Positions 49,094 to 57,315 of a DNA stretch of 64,000 nucleotides are shown in pieces. Within the stretch, counting starts at the first letter, position 1. Each line of letters begins with the position of its first letter. The stretch is from Streptomyces radiopugnans (GTDB taxonomy: Bacteria; Actinomycetota; Actinomycetes; Streptomycetales; Streptomycetaceae). Location: positions 124,001 through 188,000 of the forward strand of contig NZ_FOET01000011.1 of NCBI RefSeq assembly GCF_900110735.1, written 5' to 3'. The translations under genes were made by a program, and so were the position numbers. The notes below the pieces were generated by a model. That model was not told the origin of the DNA. It ran no database searches and saw only the letters and a program-made list of their open reading frames with translations.

Positions 49094-50095
49094 GTGAGGA
49101 TCTTCGGCAAGGCAAGGCACCGGCCCTCCGCCGACTGGCGGGTGGTCACCGACCGCGCGTTCACGCTCATCGGTGACGGACGCTACGAGGACGCCGGCAC
49201 GCTGCTGACCCGTGCCGCCGACCTGGAGCCGTGGCTGTCGGAGTCCTGGTTCAACCTCGCGCTGCTGCACAAGTTCCGGCACGACTGGGAGCAGGCGCGT
49301 GCCGCCGGACTGCGCGCGGTCGCGCTCCTGGACCGGTCGGTCGGGGCGCCCGACTGGTGGAACGTGGGCATCGCGGCCACCGCGCTGCAGGACTGGGCCC
49401 TGGCCCGGCGCGCCTGGCAGGCGTACGGCCTGCGGGTGCCGGAGGCGCCGGCCGCCGGCGGCGCCCAGCTCCATGCCGGCCCGCCGGTCGGCATGGAGCT
49501 GGGCAGCGCCGCGGTGCGCCTGTCACCGGAGGGCGAGGCCGAGGTGGTGTGGGGACGGCGGCTGGACCCGGCCCGCATCGAGGTGCAGAACATCCCGCTG
49601 CCGTCCTCCGGGCGCCGCTGGGGCGAGGTGGTGCTGCACGACGGGGTCCCGCACGGCGAGCGGACCACCGCCGCGGGCCACGCCTATCCGGTCTTCGACG
49701 AGATAGAACTCTGGGCGCCCTCGCCGGTGCCCACCTGGGTGGTGCTGCTGGAGGCGGCGACCGAGGCGGACCGGGACGCGCTGGAGGCGCTGGCGGCGGA
49801 CGCGGGCTTCGCGGCCGAGGACTGGTCCTCGTCGGTGCGGCTGCTGTGCCGCTCCTGCTCGGAGAGCCGGATGCCCAGCGACGAGGGCGAGGGCGCGCCC
49901 CGGCACGATCCGCACGACCACAGCGTGCCCGGACACCCGGGGCCGCTGGGGCACATGACGTCGGGGGAGCTGTGGGTGCCCGAGCGCGAGTGCGGTCTGG
50001 CGGCCCCGGCCTCCCTGGTGCGCGGGCTGCTGGACGGCTGGGTCGCCGACAGCCCTGACACCCGCGAGTGGCGGGACCTGGAAGAGGTCTGCTGA
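49094..50095 (+). CDS. Tetratricopeptide-repeat protein, hypothetical
   Basis: A 333-residue actinomycete protein. Residues 15-110 form TPR-like helices (RAFTLIGDGRYEDAGTLLTR, AADLEPWLSESWFNLALLHK). The C-terminal part is a beta-rich domain of unknown fold (FDEIELWAPSPVPTWVVLLE) with a CRSCSES pair and a His/Asp-rich loop (HDPHDHSVPGHPGPLGH) that might bind metal. GTG 49094 starts the conserved RIFGKARHRPS; RBS GGCGGGA is weak. Function unknown; linkage to sigR-rsrA is conserved in Streptomyces as far as I recall. Confidence 0.7.
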   Translation: MRIFGKARHRPSADWRVVTDRAFTLIGDGRYEDAGTLLTRAADLEPWLSESWFNLALLHKFRHDWEQARAAGLRAVALLDRSVGAPDWWNVGIAATALQDWALARRAWQAYGLRVPEAPAAGGAQLHAGPPVGMELGSAAVRLSPEGEAEVVWGRRLDPARIEVQNIPLPSSGRRWGEVVLHDGVPHGERTTAAGHAYPVFDEIELWAPSPVPTWVVLLEAATEADRDALEALAADAGFAAEDWSSSVRLLCRSCSESRMPSDEGEGAPRHDPHDHSVPGHPGPLGHMTSGELWVPERECGLAAPASLVRGLLDGWVADSPDTREWRDLEEVC

Positions 50096-50180
50096 GACCG
50101 GCCGGCCGCACACGGGGCCGGGGGTCTGCCCGTACTCTGTACGGGTTGTGGTGGAGCACCGAGGAAGGCGTACGGCGAAG

Positions 50181-50813
50181 ATGGCGGAGCACGAGACCGG
50201 GCAGCGGGTGGACGACGAGGGGTTCGTCGTCGACACGGAGGACTGCGAGGAGCGCGAGCGGGCCCACCGCGAGCGCGGCACCGCCCGTCCGATCACCGTC
50301 GTCGGCAACCCGGTGCTGCACAGGGAGTGCAGGGACGTCACCGAGTTCGACGGCGAACTGGCCAAGCTGGTCGACGACATGTTCGCCAGTCAGCGCGCGG
50401 CGGAGGGCGTCGGCCTGGCCGCCAACCAGATCGGTGTCGACCTGAAGGTCTTCGTCTACGACTGCCCTGACGACGAGGGCGTGCGGCACGTCGGCGTCGT
50501 GTGCAACCCCGTGCTGGAGGAACTGCCCGCCGAACGCCGGGTGCTGGACGACTCGGGCGAGGGCTGCCTGTCGGTGCCGGGCGCGTACGCCTCGCTCGCG
50601 CGCCCCGACTACGCCGTCGTGCGCGGGCAGGACGCCGAGGGCAGGCCGATCACGGTGCGGGGCACCGGGTACTTCGCGCGCTGCCTGCAGCACGAGACGG
50701 ACCACCTCTACGGCCGCCTCTACATCGACCGCCTCTCCAAGCGCGAGCGCAAGGACGTCCTGCGGCAGATGGCCGAGAACACCCCGCGCTACGAGACGGT
50801 GCCCAACGACTGA
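50181..50813 (+). CDS. def: Peptide deformylase
   Basis: A 210-residue Fe/Zn peptide deformylase that removes the formyl group from nascent proteins. Motifs 1-3 are complete: GVGLAANQIG, EGCLSVPG and QHETDHL (Cys and two His are the metal ligands). A 40-residue charged N-terminal extension is typical of the actinobacterial form. ATG 50181 chosen; GTG 50148 is possible. A strong terminator follows. Confidence 0.92.
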   Translation: MAEHETGQRVDDEGFVVDTEDCEERERAHRERGTARPITVVGNPVLHRECRDVTEFDGELAKLVDDMFASQRAAEGVGLAANQIGVDLKVFVYDCPDDEGVRHVGVVCNPVLEELPAERRVLDDSGEGCLSVPGAYASLARPDYAVVRGQDAEGRPITVRGTGYFARCLQHETDHLYGRLYIDRLSKRERKDVLRQMAENTPRYETVPND

Positions 50814-50872
50814 GCGGTCGGCTTCGGCCTCCGGCTGCGGTCTCCCGGCCGGCGGTGAACGGAGTGTGACGG

Positions 50873-50898
50873 TGGGCGGGCCTTCAGAGGCCCGCCCA
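50873..50898 (+). terminator. Terminator of def
   Basis: An 11-bp perfect stem (50873-50883 with 50888-50898), TCAG loop, then TTGGCATTT. Confidence 0.75.
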
Positions 50899-50918
50899 TT
50901 GGCATTTCCGGAAGCGTG

Positions 50919-50948
50919 TTGACGCGGGTAGATCTCCTCCGCCACTCT
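50919..50948 (+). promoter_or_regulatory. Promoter of the secreted carboxypeptidase gene
   Basis: TTGACG (50919-50924), 18-bp spacer, CACTCT (50943-50948), 32 nt before the ATG at 50981. Confidence 0.5.
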
Positions 50949-50980
50949 CGGAGGCCCCACTGTTCCGACACGGAGGCACC

Positions 50981-51718
50981 ATGCTCAGAGGCACCGTCCG
51001 TCTCATCCTCAGTGTTGTCATGATCGCGGCAGCCGCATTGGTCGGCACGGTCACCACCGCGGGCACCGCCCACGCCGACGAGTGCTACACCTGGAACCGC
51101 ACCCTCTCCCAGGGCATGTCCGGCTCGGACGTCGCCGAACTCCAGGTCCGCGTCTCCGGCTACCCCGGTTACGGCAGCGTGCTCGCCATCGACGGCTCCT
51201 ACGGCCCGGCCACCGCCGCGGCCGTCAAGAGGTTCCAGGCGGCGTACGGCCTGTCGGCCGACGGCGTCGCCGGCCCGCAGACCTTCAGCAAGATCTACGC
51301 GCTCCAGGACGCCGACTGCACCCCGGCCCACTTCTCCTACGCCGAGCTGAACCAGTGCAACTCCACCTGGAGCGGCGGCGCGGTGAGCGCGGCGACGGCC
51401 AAGCGCAACGCCCTGATCTCCATGTGGAAGCTGGAGGCCATGCGCCACGCCCTGGGCGACGCGCCGATCCGGGTGACCAGCGGCTTCCGCTCCTACTCCT
51501 GCAACAGCGCGGTGGGCGGCTCCTCCAACAGCCGCCACCTCTACGGTGACGGTGTCGACCTCGGCGTCGGCTCGCACACCCTGTGCAGGATGGCGCAGCA
51601 GGCCCGCTACCACGGCTTCAACGGCATCCTCGGCCCGGGCTACCCCGGCCACAACGACCACACCCACGTCGACCACCGCTCCAGCCGCTACTGGTCGGCG
51701 CCCAGCTGCGGCATCTGA
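50981..51718 (+). CDS. Secreted zinc D-Ala-D-Ala carboxypeptidase (M15)
   Basis: A 245-residue secreted enzyme of the Streptomyces albus G type. The Sec signal peptide ends at AHA (about residue 32). A peptidoglycan-binding domain (about 38-105, MSGSDVAELQVRVSGYPGYG) precedes the M15 zinc domain with SRHLYGDGVDLG (His, Asp ligands) and HNDHTHVDHR (catalytic Asp/His). It trims D-Ala-D-Ala from wall peptides. GGAGGC RBS. A second secreted protein gene follows after 55 bp. Confidence 0.9.
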   Translation: MLRGTVRLILSVVMIAAAALVGTVTTAGTAHADECYTWNRTLSQGMSGSDVAELQVRVSGYPGYGSVLAIDGSYGPATAAAVKRFQAAYGLSADGVAGPQTFSKIYALQDADCTPAHFSYAELNQCNSTWSGGAVSAATAKRNALISMWKLEAMRHALGDAPIRVTSGFRSYSCNSAVGGSSNSRHLYGDGVDLGVGSHTLCRMAQQARYHGFNGILGPGYPGHNDHTHVDHRSSRYWSAPSCGI

Positions 51719-51773
51719 GCCCGCGCCCCCCCACGACACGGCACGGCCTCCTCCCCCACGGAAAGGTCCCCCC

Positions 51774-52310
51774 ATGAAGAAGTCACTGTGGCGTGCGGCG
51801 ATCGGCGTCCCGGTGCTGTCGCTGGCGCTCCTGGCCCTGCCGGGTGCCGCCCAGGCCACCCCGGCCGCGGCGGCCCCGGGCGGGGTGTCCGCCCAGGCTC
51901 CCGCGGCGGCCCTGGTCACCAAGCTGACGCACTCCCAGGCGACCAGCCGCTTCCGCGCGGCGGGCATCACCTGGTCCTCCAGCGGCGGCTGCTCGGACCG
52001 CTACAACTCCACCTGCACCTCGTTCGAGCAGATCAACCTGGCCACGGTGCAGGGGGCGGAGACGCTCAAGAGCGCCAGCGGCTGCGCCCTCAACGTCACG
52101 GGCGGCACGGAGACCGGCCACGCGAGCGGGACGTACAGCCACTGGAACGGCTACAAGCTGGACTACAGCCTCTCCACCTGCCTGAACAACTACATCACCA
52201 GCCGCTTCACCTACATAGGCGGCAGCAAGTACCAGTCGGGCTCGGGGAACGTCTACTACCGCGAGAGCAACCACTGGGACGTGACGTACTACAACTGCGG
52301 CGGCTGCTGA
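51774..52310 (+). CDS. Secreted M15/DD-peptidase-like protein
   Basis: A 178-residue secreted protein: KK-type signal peptide ending AQA (about residue 27). The domain contains SSGGCSDRYNSTCTSFEQI, GGTETGHASGTYSHWNGYKL and a late ESNHWDVTYY. The SHxxGYKLD and later His recall the H..D..H zinc ligands of the M15/VanX/hedgehog fold, but this is inferred from motif spacing only. It has an even Cys number and ends CGGC. GGAAAGG RBS. It lies directly after the carboxypeptidase gene, so a joint wall-related role is plausible. Confidence 0.65.
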   Translation: MKKSLWRAAIGVPVLSLALLALPGAAQATPAAAAPGGVSAQAPAAALVTKLTHSQATSRFRAAGITWSSSGGCSDRYNSTCTSFEQINLATVQGAETLKSASGCALNVTGGTETGHASGTYSHWNGYKLDYSLSTCLNNYITSRFTYIGGSKYQSGSGNVYYRESNHWDVTYYNCGGC

Positions 52311-52332
52311 CGGGCCACCGCTCCCCCCATCC

Positions 52333-52368
52333 GCGTGTTCCCGGGCCCGCGCGGGCCCGGGAACACGC
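52333..52368. terminator. Strong bidirectional hairpin terminator
   Basis: A perfect 16-bp stem (52333-52348 with 52353-52368) on a GCGC loop, between convergent genes. Confidence 0.8.
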
Positions 52369-52414
52369 GCGTCCGCGGGGTCGAGGGCCCGGAAGCCGCT
52401 TTCCGGAAGCGCCG

Positions 52415-53437
52415 TCAGAAGTCGTCGTCGAAGGAGACCGAGCCCTCCACCGCGACCTGGTAGGCCGAGGCGCGGCGCTCGAAGAAGTTGGTCAGCTCCT
52501 GGACGTCCTGCAGCTCCATGAACGAGAACGGGTTGCCGGCGCCGTAGCGGGCGGGGAAGCCCAGCCGGACCAGACGCTGGTCCGCCACGCACCGCAGGTA
52601 CTCGCGCATCGACTCGGTGTTCATCCCCGGCAGGCCCTCGCCGCACAGGTCGCGGGCGAACTGCAGCTCGGCCTCGACGGCCTCCTCCAGCATCTCCTCG
52701 ACCTGCCGCCGCAGCTCGTCGTCGAACAGCTCCGGCTCCTCCCGGCGTACGGTGTCGACCACGTCGAAGGCGAACGACATGTGCATCGACTCGTCGCGGA
52801 AGACCCAGTTGGTGCCGGTGGCCAGGCCGTGCAGCAGGCCGCGCGAGCGGAACCAGTAGACGTAGGCGAAGGCGCCGTAGAAGAACAGGCCCTCGATGCA
52901 CGCCGCGAAGCAGATCAGGTTCAGCAGGAACCGGCGGCGGTCGGCCCGGTCCTCCAGCCGGTCGATCCTCTCGACCTCGTCGATCCACCTGAAGCAGAAC
53001 CCGGCCTTCTCGCGGATGGAGGGGATGTTCTCCACTGCGGCGAAGGCGGCGGCGCGGTCGTCGGGATCGGGGAGGTAGGTGTCCAGCAGGGTCAGGTAGA
53101 ACTGGACGTGCACGGCCTCCTCGAAGAGCTGCCGGCTGAGGTAGAGCCGGGCTTCGGGGGAGTTGATGTGCTTGTAGAGGGTCAGCACCAGGTTGTTGGC
53201 CACGATCGAGTCGCCGGTGGCGAAGAACGCGACCAGCCGCCCGATCAGGTGCCGCTCGCCCGGGGAGAGCTTCGCGAGGTCGGCCACGTCGGAGTGGAGG
53301 TCCACCTCCTCCACGGTCCAGGTGTTCCTGATCGCGTCGCGGTAGCGCTCGTAGAAGGCCGGGTAGCGCATCGGGCGCAGGGTGAGCTCGAAGCCCGGGT
53401 CCAGCAGGTTCCGGGGGCGGGTGGTGGTCACTGGCAT
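52415..53437 (-). CDS. nrdB: Class I ribonucleotide reductase beta subunit NrdB
   Basis: A 340-residue ferritin-like radical subunit. Metal ligands are visible in ATGDSIVANN (Asp), QLFEEAVHVQFY (Glu, ExxH) and FRDESMHMSFAFD (ExxH). The radical Tyr is expected in the FFYGAFAYVYWFRSRG region. The C-terminal acidic tail (VSFDDDF) docks to NrdA. Its ATG overlaps the nrdA stop by 10 bases. No nrdS-type AraC gene follows; the next gene is convergent. Confidence 0.93.
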   Translation of the reverse strand: MPVTTTRPRNLLDPGFELTLRPMRYPAFYERYRDAIRNTWTVEEVDLHSDVADLAKLSPGERHLIGRLVAFFATGDSIVANNLVLTLYKHINSPEARLYLSRQLFEEAVHVQFYLTLLDTYLPDPDDRAAAFAAVENIPSIREKAGFCFRWIDEVERIDRLEDRADRRRFLLNLICFAACIEGLFFYGAFAYVYWFRSRGLLHGLATGTNWVFRDESMHMSFAFDVVDTVRREEPELFDDELRRQVEEMLEEAVEAELQFARDLCGEGLPGMNTESMREYLRCVADQRLVRLGFPARYGAGNPFSFMELQDVQELTNFFERRASAYQVAVEGSVSFDDDF

Positions 53438-55821
53438 GCCTCGCAGGACTCGGGGTTCTCCAGGGAGCAGGCGGTCGCTTCGGGGTCCGGGGCCGCCTGT
53501 GCGGGTGCGGCGGCCCGGGCCGCCCGCGCGATGCGGGTCGCGGGGCGCGAGCGCAGGTAGTACGTGGTCTTCAGGCCGCGCTTCCAGGCGTAGGCGTACA
53601 TTGAGCTGAGCCGGCCGATGGTGGGCGTCTCCATGAACAGGTTGAGCGACTGGCTCTGGTCCAGGAACGGGGTGCGGTCGGCCGCCATGTCGATCAGGGC
53701 GCGCTGCGGGATCTCCCAGGCCGTGCGGTACAGCGCGCGGACGTCCTCCGGGATCCAGGACAGCTCCGCCACCGAGCCGTTCGACTCGCGCAGCGCCTCG
53801 CGGGTGCGCTCGTCCCACAGGCCCAGCCGCTTGAGGTCCGCCACCAGGTAGGAGTTCACCTGGAGGAACTCGCCGCTGAGCGTCTCGCGCTTGAAGAGGT
53901 TGGAGACCTGGGGCTCGACGCACTCGTGGACGCCCGCGATCGAGGCGATGGTCGCGGTCGGGGCGACGGCCAGCAGCAGGGAGTTGCGCAGGCCCGTGGC
54001 GGCGATCCGCTCCCGCAGCGCGGCCCAGCGCCGCGGCCAGGTGATCTCCGCGTCCGGATAGTGGTCGGGGTGGAGCACCCCGCGGGCGGCACGGGTCGCG
54101 GACCAGGCCGGGTGCGGGCCGTGGCGCTCGGCGAGGTCTGCGGACGCCTCGTAGGCGGCGAGCATGATCCGCTCGGAGATCCGGGTGGACAGCCGCCGCG
54201 CCCCGGGGGAGTCGAAGGGCAGGCGCAGCCGGAAGAACACGTCCTGCAGGCCCATCAGGCCCAGACCCACCGGGCGCCAGCGGGAGTTGGAGGCGGCGGC
54301 CTGCCCGGTGGGGTAGTGGTTGACGTCCACCACGCGGTCGAGGAAGAGCACGGCGGTGCGGACGGTGGCGTCCAGCCGTTCCCAGTCCAGCTCCTCGCCG
54401 GGGCGCGGCTCCCCGTCGGCGCCGGCGCGCAGGTGGGCCGCGAGGTTCACCGAGCCCAGGTTGCACACGGCCGTCTCGCCGTCGTCGGTGACCTCCAGGA
54501 TCTCGGTGCAGAGGTTGGAGGAGTGGACGACGTTGCCCGGCTCGGCGGTCTGGTTGGCCGTGCGGTTGGAGGTGTCCTTGAACGTCATCCAGCCGTTGCC
54601 GGTCTGGGCGAGGGTGCGCATCATCCGGGCGTAGACGGTGCGGGCCGGGAGCGTCCTCACCGCCAGTCCGGCCGTCTCCGCGCGGCGGTAGGCGGCGTCG
54701 AACTCCTTGCCCCACAGGTCGACCAGCTCGGGGACGTCGGAGGGGGAGAACAGCGACCAGTCGGCGTCCGCCTCGACCCGGCGCATGAACTCGTCCGGGA
54801 TCCAGTGGGCGATGTTGAGGTTGTGGGTGCGGCGGGCCTCCTCGCCGGTGTTGTCGCGCAGTTCGAGGAATTCCTCGACGTCCGCGTGCCAGGTCTCCAG
54901 GTAGACGCAGGCCGCGCCCTTGCGCCGGCCGCCCTGGTTGACGGCCGCGACCGAGGCGTCCAGGGTCTTGAGGAACGGCACGATGCCGCCGGAGTGGCCG
55001 TTGGTGCCGCGGATGAGCGACCCCCGCGAACGGATCCGCGAGAACGACAGCCCGATGCCGCCGGCGTGCTTCGACAGGCGCGCGACCTGGTGGTACCGCT
55101 CGTAGAGCGAGTCCAGCTCGTCCCGGGGGGAGTCCAGCAGGTAGCAGGACGACATCTGGGGGTGCCGGGTGCCGGAGTTGAACAGGGTGGGGGAGGAGGG
55201 GAGGTAGGAGAGCGTGCTGGTGAGCCGGTACAGCTCGGCCACCTCCTCCAGCGCGCGCCCGGAGGATTCGTCGGCCAGTCCGCAGGCCACGCGCAGCAGG
55301 AAGTGCTGCGGCGTCTCGATCACATCGCGGGTCACCGGGTGGCGCAGCAGGTAGCGGGAGTGGAGCGTGCGCAGCCCGAAGTAGCCGAAGCGGTCGTCGG
55401 CTCCGCCGGCGACGGCCTCCTCGGCCAGCGCGTCGAGCCGCTCCGCGTGCCCGGCGACGAACGCGGCCGTGCGGTCGGCGATCAGCCCCAGGCGGTGACC
55501 GGTCGCGACCGACGCCGGGAACGACACCGCGCCCTGGCGGGCCGCCTCCCGGCGGATCGCCTGGGCGAGCAGCCGCGCCGCGAGCCGCGAGTACTCCGGC
55601 TCCTCGGCGACGAGGCCGGCCGCGGCCTCGGCCGCCAGGGACCGCAACCGGGCCTCGTCCGCGCCGGGGTGGCGCCCGCGCAGCGCGGCGGCGGCGACCC
55701 GGCCGGGGTCGGTGGCGGGCAGGTCGGCGGCGAGCTCGGTCAGGGTGCGCAGCAGCGCGGTGCCGGGGCGGTCGTCCCCCGCTGCGGGGGCCGTGACGGG
55801 CTCCGCTGATGAGATGGTCAC
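53428..55821 (-). CDS. nrdA: Class I ribonucleotide reductase alpha subunit NrdA
   Basis: A 797-residue catalytic subunit reducing ribonucleoside diphosphates. Active-site segments are PQMSSCYLLDSPRD (Cys), SNLCTEILEVTDDGE (Asn, Cys, Glu), AVCNLGSVNLAAHL (second Cys) and the paired Tyr near KTTYYLRSR. The C-terminus CSLENPESCEACQ provides the shuttle Cys pair. An ATP-cone is not obvious in the shortened N-terminus. GTG start with GAGGGAG upstream, which is adjacent to a long-range stem. Control by NrdR and cobalamin is indicated upstream. Confidence 0.93.
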   Translation of the reverse strand: MTISSAEPVTAPAAGDDRPGTALLRTLTELAADLPATDPGRVAAAALRGRHPGADEARLRSLAAEAAAGLVAEEPEYSRLAARLLAQAIRREAARQGAVSFPASVATGHRLGLIADRTAAFVAGHAERLDALAEEAVAGGADDRFGYFGLRTLHSRYLLRHPVTRDVIETPQHFLLRVACGLADESSGRALEEVAELYRLTSTLSYLPSSPTLFNSGTRHPQMSSCYLLDSPRDELDSLYERYHQVARLSKHAGGIGLSFSRIRSRGSLIRGTNGHSGGIVPFLKTLDASVAAVNQGGRRKGAACVYLETWHADVEEFLELRDNTGEEARRTHNLNIAHWIPDEFMRRVEADADWSLFSPSDVPELVDLWGKEFDAAYRRAETAGLAVRTLPARTVYARMMRTLAQTGNGWMTFKDTSNRTANQTAEPGNVVHSSNLCTEILEVTDDGETAVCNLGSVNLAAHLRAGADGEPRPGEELDWERLDATVRTAVLFLDRVVDVNHYPTGQAAASNSRWRPVGLGLMGLQDVFFRLRLPFDSPGARRLSTRISERIMLAAYEASADLAERHGPHPAWSATRAARGVLHPDHYPDAEITWPRRWAALRERIAATGLRNSLLLAVAPTATIASIAGVHECVEPQVSNLFKRETLSGEFLQVNSYLVADLKRLGLWDERTREALRESNGSVAELSWIPEDVRALYRTAWEIPQRALIDMAADRTPFLDQSQSLNLFMETPTIGRLSSMYAYAWKRGLKTTYYLRSRPATRIARAARAAAPAQAAPDPEATACSLENPESCEACQ

Positions 55822-55830
55822 TTCGGTGTT

Positions 55831-55935
55831 CTCCCTCGTGGGCCGGCGGCCCCGGGGGAAGGTGCGACAGGCGCTTACGGGCGCACCCGGCCGGAAGGGG
55901 GCGCACCGCACGCGTCCGCCGGCCCAACCCACGAG
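55831..55935 (-). promoter_or_regulatory. Candidate expression platform of the nrdA riboswitch
   Basis: Bases 55928-55935 plus 55916-55923 can pair with 55835-55849 (15 bp with a 4-nt bulge). This places the nrdA Shine-Dalgarno (GGGAG, 55835-55831) at the stem edge, suggesting ribosome-access control. Confidence 0.5.
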
Positions 55936-55944
55936 ACCCGGACG

Positions 55945-56075
55945 TGACTGAACACCGTCGGCAGGTAATCGGACTCGCGGCGGGCCGCGGCCCGTGCGGA
56001 CGACATGGGGGCGGCCCGTCGCACACCGTTGCGGGACAGCTCCGGACTCACACCGGATTCCCCTGCGGCGACAGC
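55945..56075 (-). ncRNA. Cobalamin (B12) riboswitch upstream of nrdAB
   Basis: The minus strand carries the conserved cobalamin core: GGGAATCCGGTGTGAGTCCG (within 56062-56042), then CTGTCCCGCAACGGT, and the 3' B12 box AGTCCGATTACCTGCC (55975-55960). Ends are approximate. In Streptomyces, coenzyme B12 represses nrdABS through such a riboswitch, because the B12-dependent class II enzyme can take over. Confidence 0.88.
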
Positions 56076-56081
56076 GAGATG

Positions 56082-56128
56082 AGCATACATCTTGTGCCGC
56101 TTCGGTCCAGCACCCCTACATGTTGTGT
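56082..56128 (-). promoter_or_regulatory. nrdAB promoter with two NrdR boxes
   Basis: Minus-strand ACACAACATGTAGGGG (56128-56113) and GCACAAGATGTATGCT (56097-56082) resemble the 16-bp NrdR box (my count about 11/16 and 9/16) and are spaced 31 bp centre to centre, as in known NrdR pairs. The second box contains the -10 TATGCT; CTGGAC (56110-56105) is a -35 candidate at 17 bp. Confidence 0.6.
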
Positions 56129-56287
56129 TGAGGGGTGTCCGGGTGATGGACGCGGGGAATCCGCTGACGGTCCTCGGGGACCTCCTGCGGGCCGGGGAGG
56201 GCGGCGACGGCGCTCCGCGCCGCCCTCCCCGGCGGGGATCCCCCGAGCCCCTCGGCGGCCACGGGGAAGGCGCGTGCCACCGCACGG

Positions 56288-56827
56288 TCACCGCACCGCC
56301 AGGGCGAAGGTGAGCAGGGGAACGTTCTCGACGGGACACCAGTCGCGGTCGGGGGTGCGGACGAATCCCAGCCGCCCGTAGAGGCGGTGGGCGGCGTGCA
56401 TCATGTGCTGACTGGAGAGCACCAGCCGCTCCAGGCCCAGGGCGCGGGCCCGGTCCACGCACTCGCGCACCAGGGCCTCGCCCACGCCCCGGCCGCGTGC
56501 GTCCGGGCGTACCGCCAGCGTCCGGAACTCCCCCTCTCCGGGGCGCGCGATCTCCGCGTACTCGCCGCCGTACACCGCGAAGGTGACGGTGCCCAGCACC
56601 TCGCCGCCGGCGCCCTCGTCCGCGCCGGAGCCGGCGGGTTCCGCGGCCACCAGCAGCTCGGCGTGCTCGGCCCGGTGCCGGGCGTCGCGCAGCACGGCGA
56701 GGTAGGGGTCCCGCCGACCGAAGTCCAGCAGGCCGTCCCCCAGGTACACCCCGGCCGTCAACTCTCCGACGGCCTCGTACTCGTACGGGCGCGCGGCCCT
56801 GACGGTGATGTCCATGGCGCTCATCAT
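56288..56827 (-). CDS. GNAT-family N-acetyltransferase
   Basis: A 179-residue GNAT. The acetyl-CoA loop is RPDARGRGVGEALVRECVDR, followed by LVLSSQHMMHAAHRLYGRLG (Tyr general acid) and FVRTPDRDW. Starts at 56827, 56824 and 56815 are all in frame and none has a strong RBS. Substrate unknown. Downstream of the DUF3311 gene on the same strand. Confidence 0.8.
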   Translation of the reverse strand: MMSAMDITVRAARPYEYEAVGELTAGVYLGDGLLDFGRRDPYLAVLRDARHRAEHAELLVAAEPAGSGADEGAGGEVLGTVTFAVYGGEYAEIARPGEGEFRTLAVRPDARGRGVGEALVRECVDRARALGLERLVLSSQHMMHAAHRLYGRLGFVRTPDRDWCPVENVPLLTFALAVR

Positions 56828-56860
56828 GGGGCGTCCCGCGTGCGGCGGCGCAACGGCTTT

Positions 56861-57175
56861 TCACCGGTGGCGGTCTTCGCCCTCCCCCGTTCCCGGGCGC
56901 CCCCGCCCCCGCCCCTCCCCGCGTTCCGCACCGCGCCGTGCCGCCCGCTCACGCCGCACCAGTACGTACGCCACGGACGTCAGCACGGCGCAGACGGGCA
57001 CCCAGAGCATCTGGTACCAGTAGAAGAAGGGCATCCCGGCGAGCGTCGGCTCCGTCCTGGCGTACGAGCCGACCCACAGCATCGCGACGAAGGGAGCGAG
57101 CAGGCAGAGGCCGATCACCACGCGTGCCGGTGTGACGAGTGGGAGGGGCCCGGAGTTCTCCGGTGGTGCGGGCAT
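56861..57175 (-). CDS. DUF3311 small membrane protein
   Basis: A 104-residue protein with two helices (VVIGLCLLAPFVAMLWVGSY and FFYWYQMLWVPVCAVLTSVA) and a basic Arg/Gly-rich tail. DUF3311 genes usually sit next to a sodium:solute symporter (MctP type), for which they seem to be small partner subunits. No symporter gene is present here; a GNAT gene follows instead. GGAG lies 7 nt before the ATG. Confidence 0.75.
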   Translation of the reverse strand: MPAPPENSGPLPLVTPARVVIGLCLLAPFVAMLWVGSYARTEPTLAGMPFFYWYQMLWVPVCAVLTSVAYVLVRRERAARRGAERGEGRGRGRPGTGEGEDRHR

Positions 57176-57315
57176 CGCTGCGCTCCATCCTCGAGGTCGC
57201 CGTGGAGGCGTCGGGGAATCCGGGCCGACGGCCCGCCCCGTGTCACCGGTGCCGCGGATGCCGGCCGGGCGGAGGAGCGGCCCGCCTTCCCGGCCCCTGC
57301 CTTCCCGCCCCCGGC

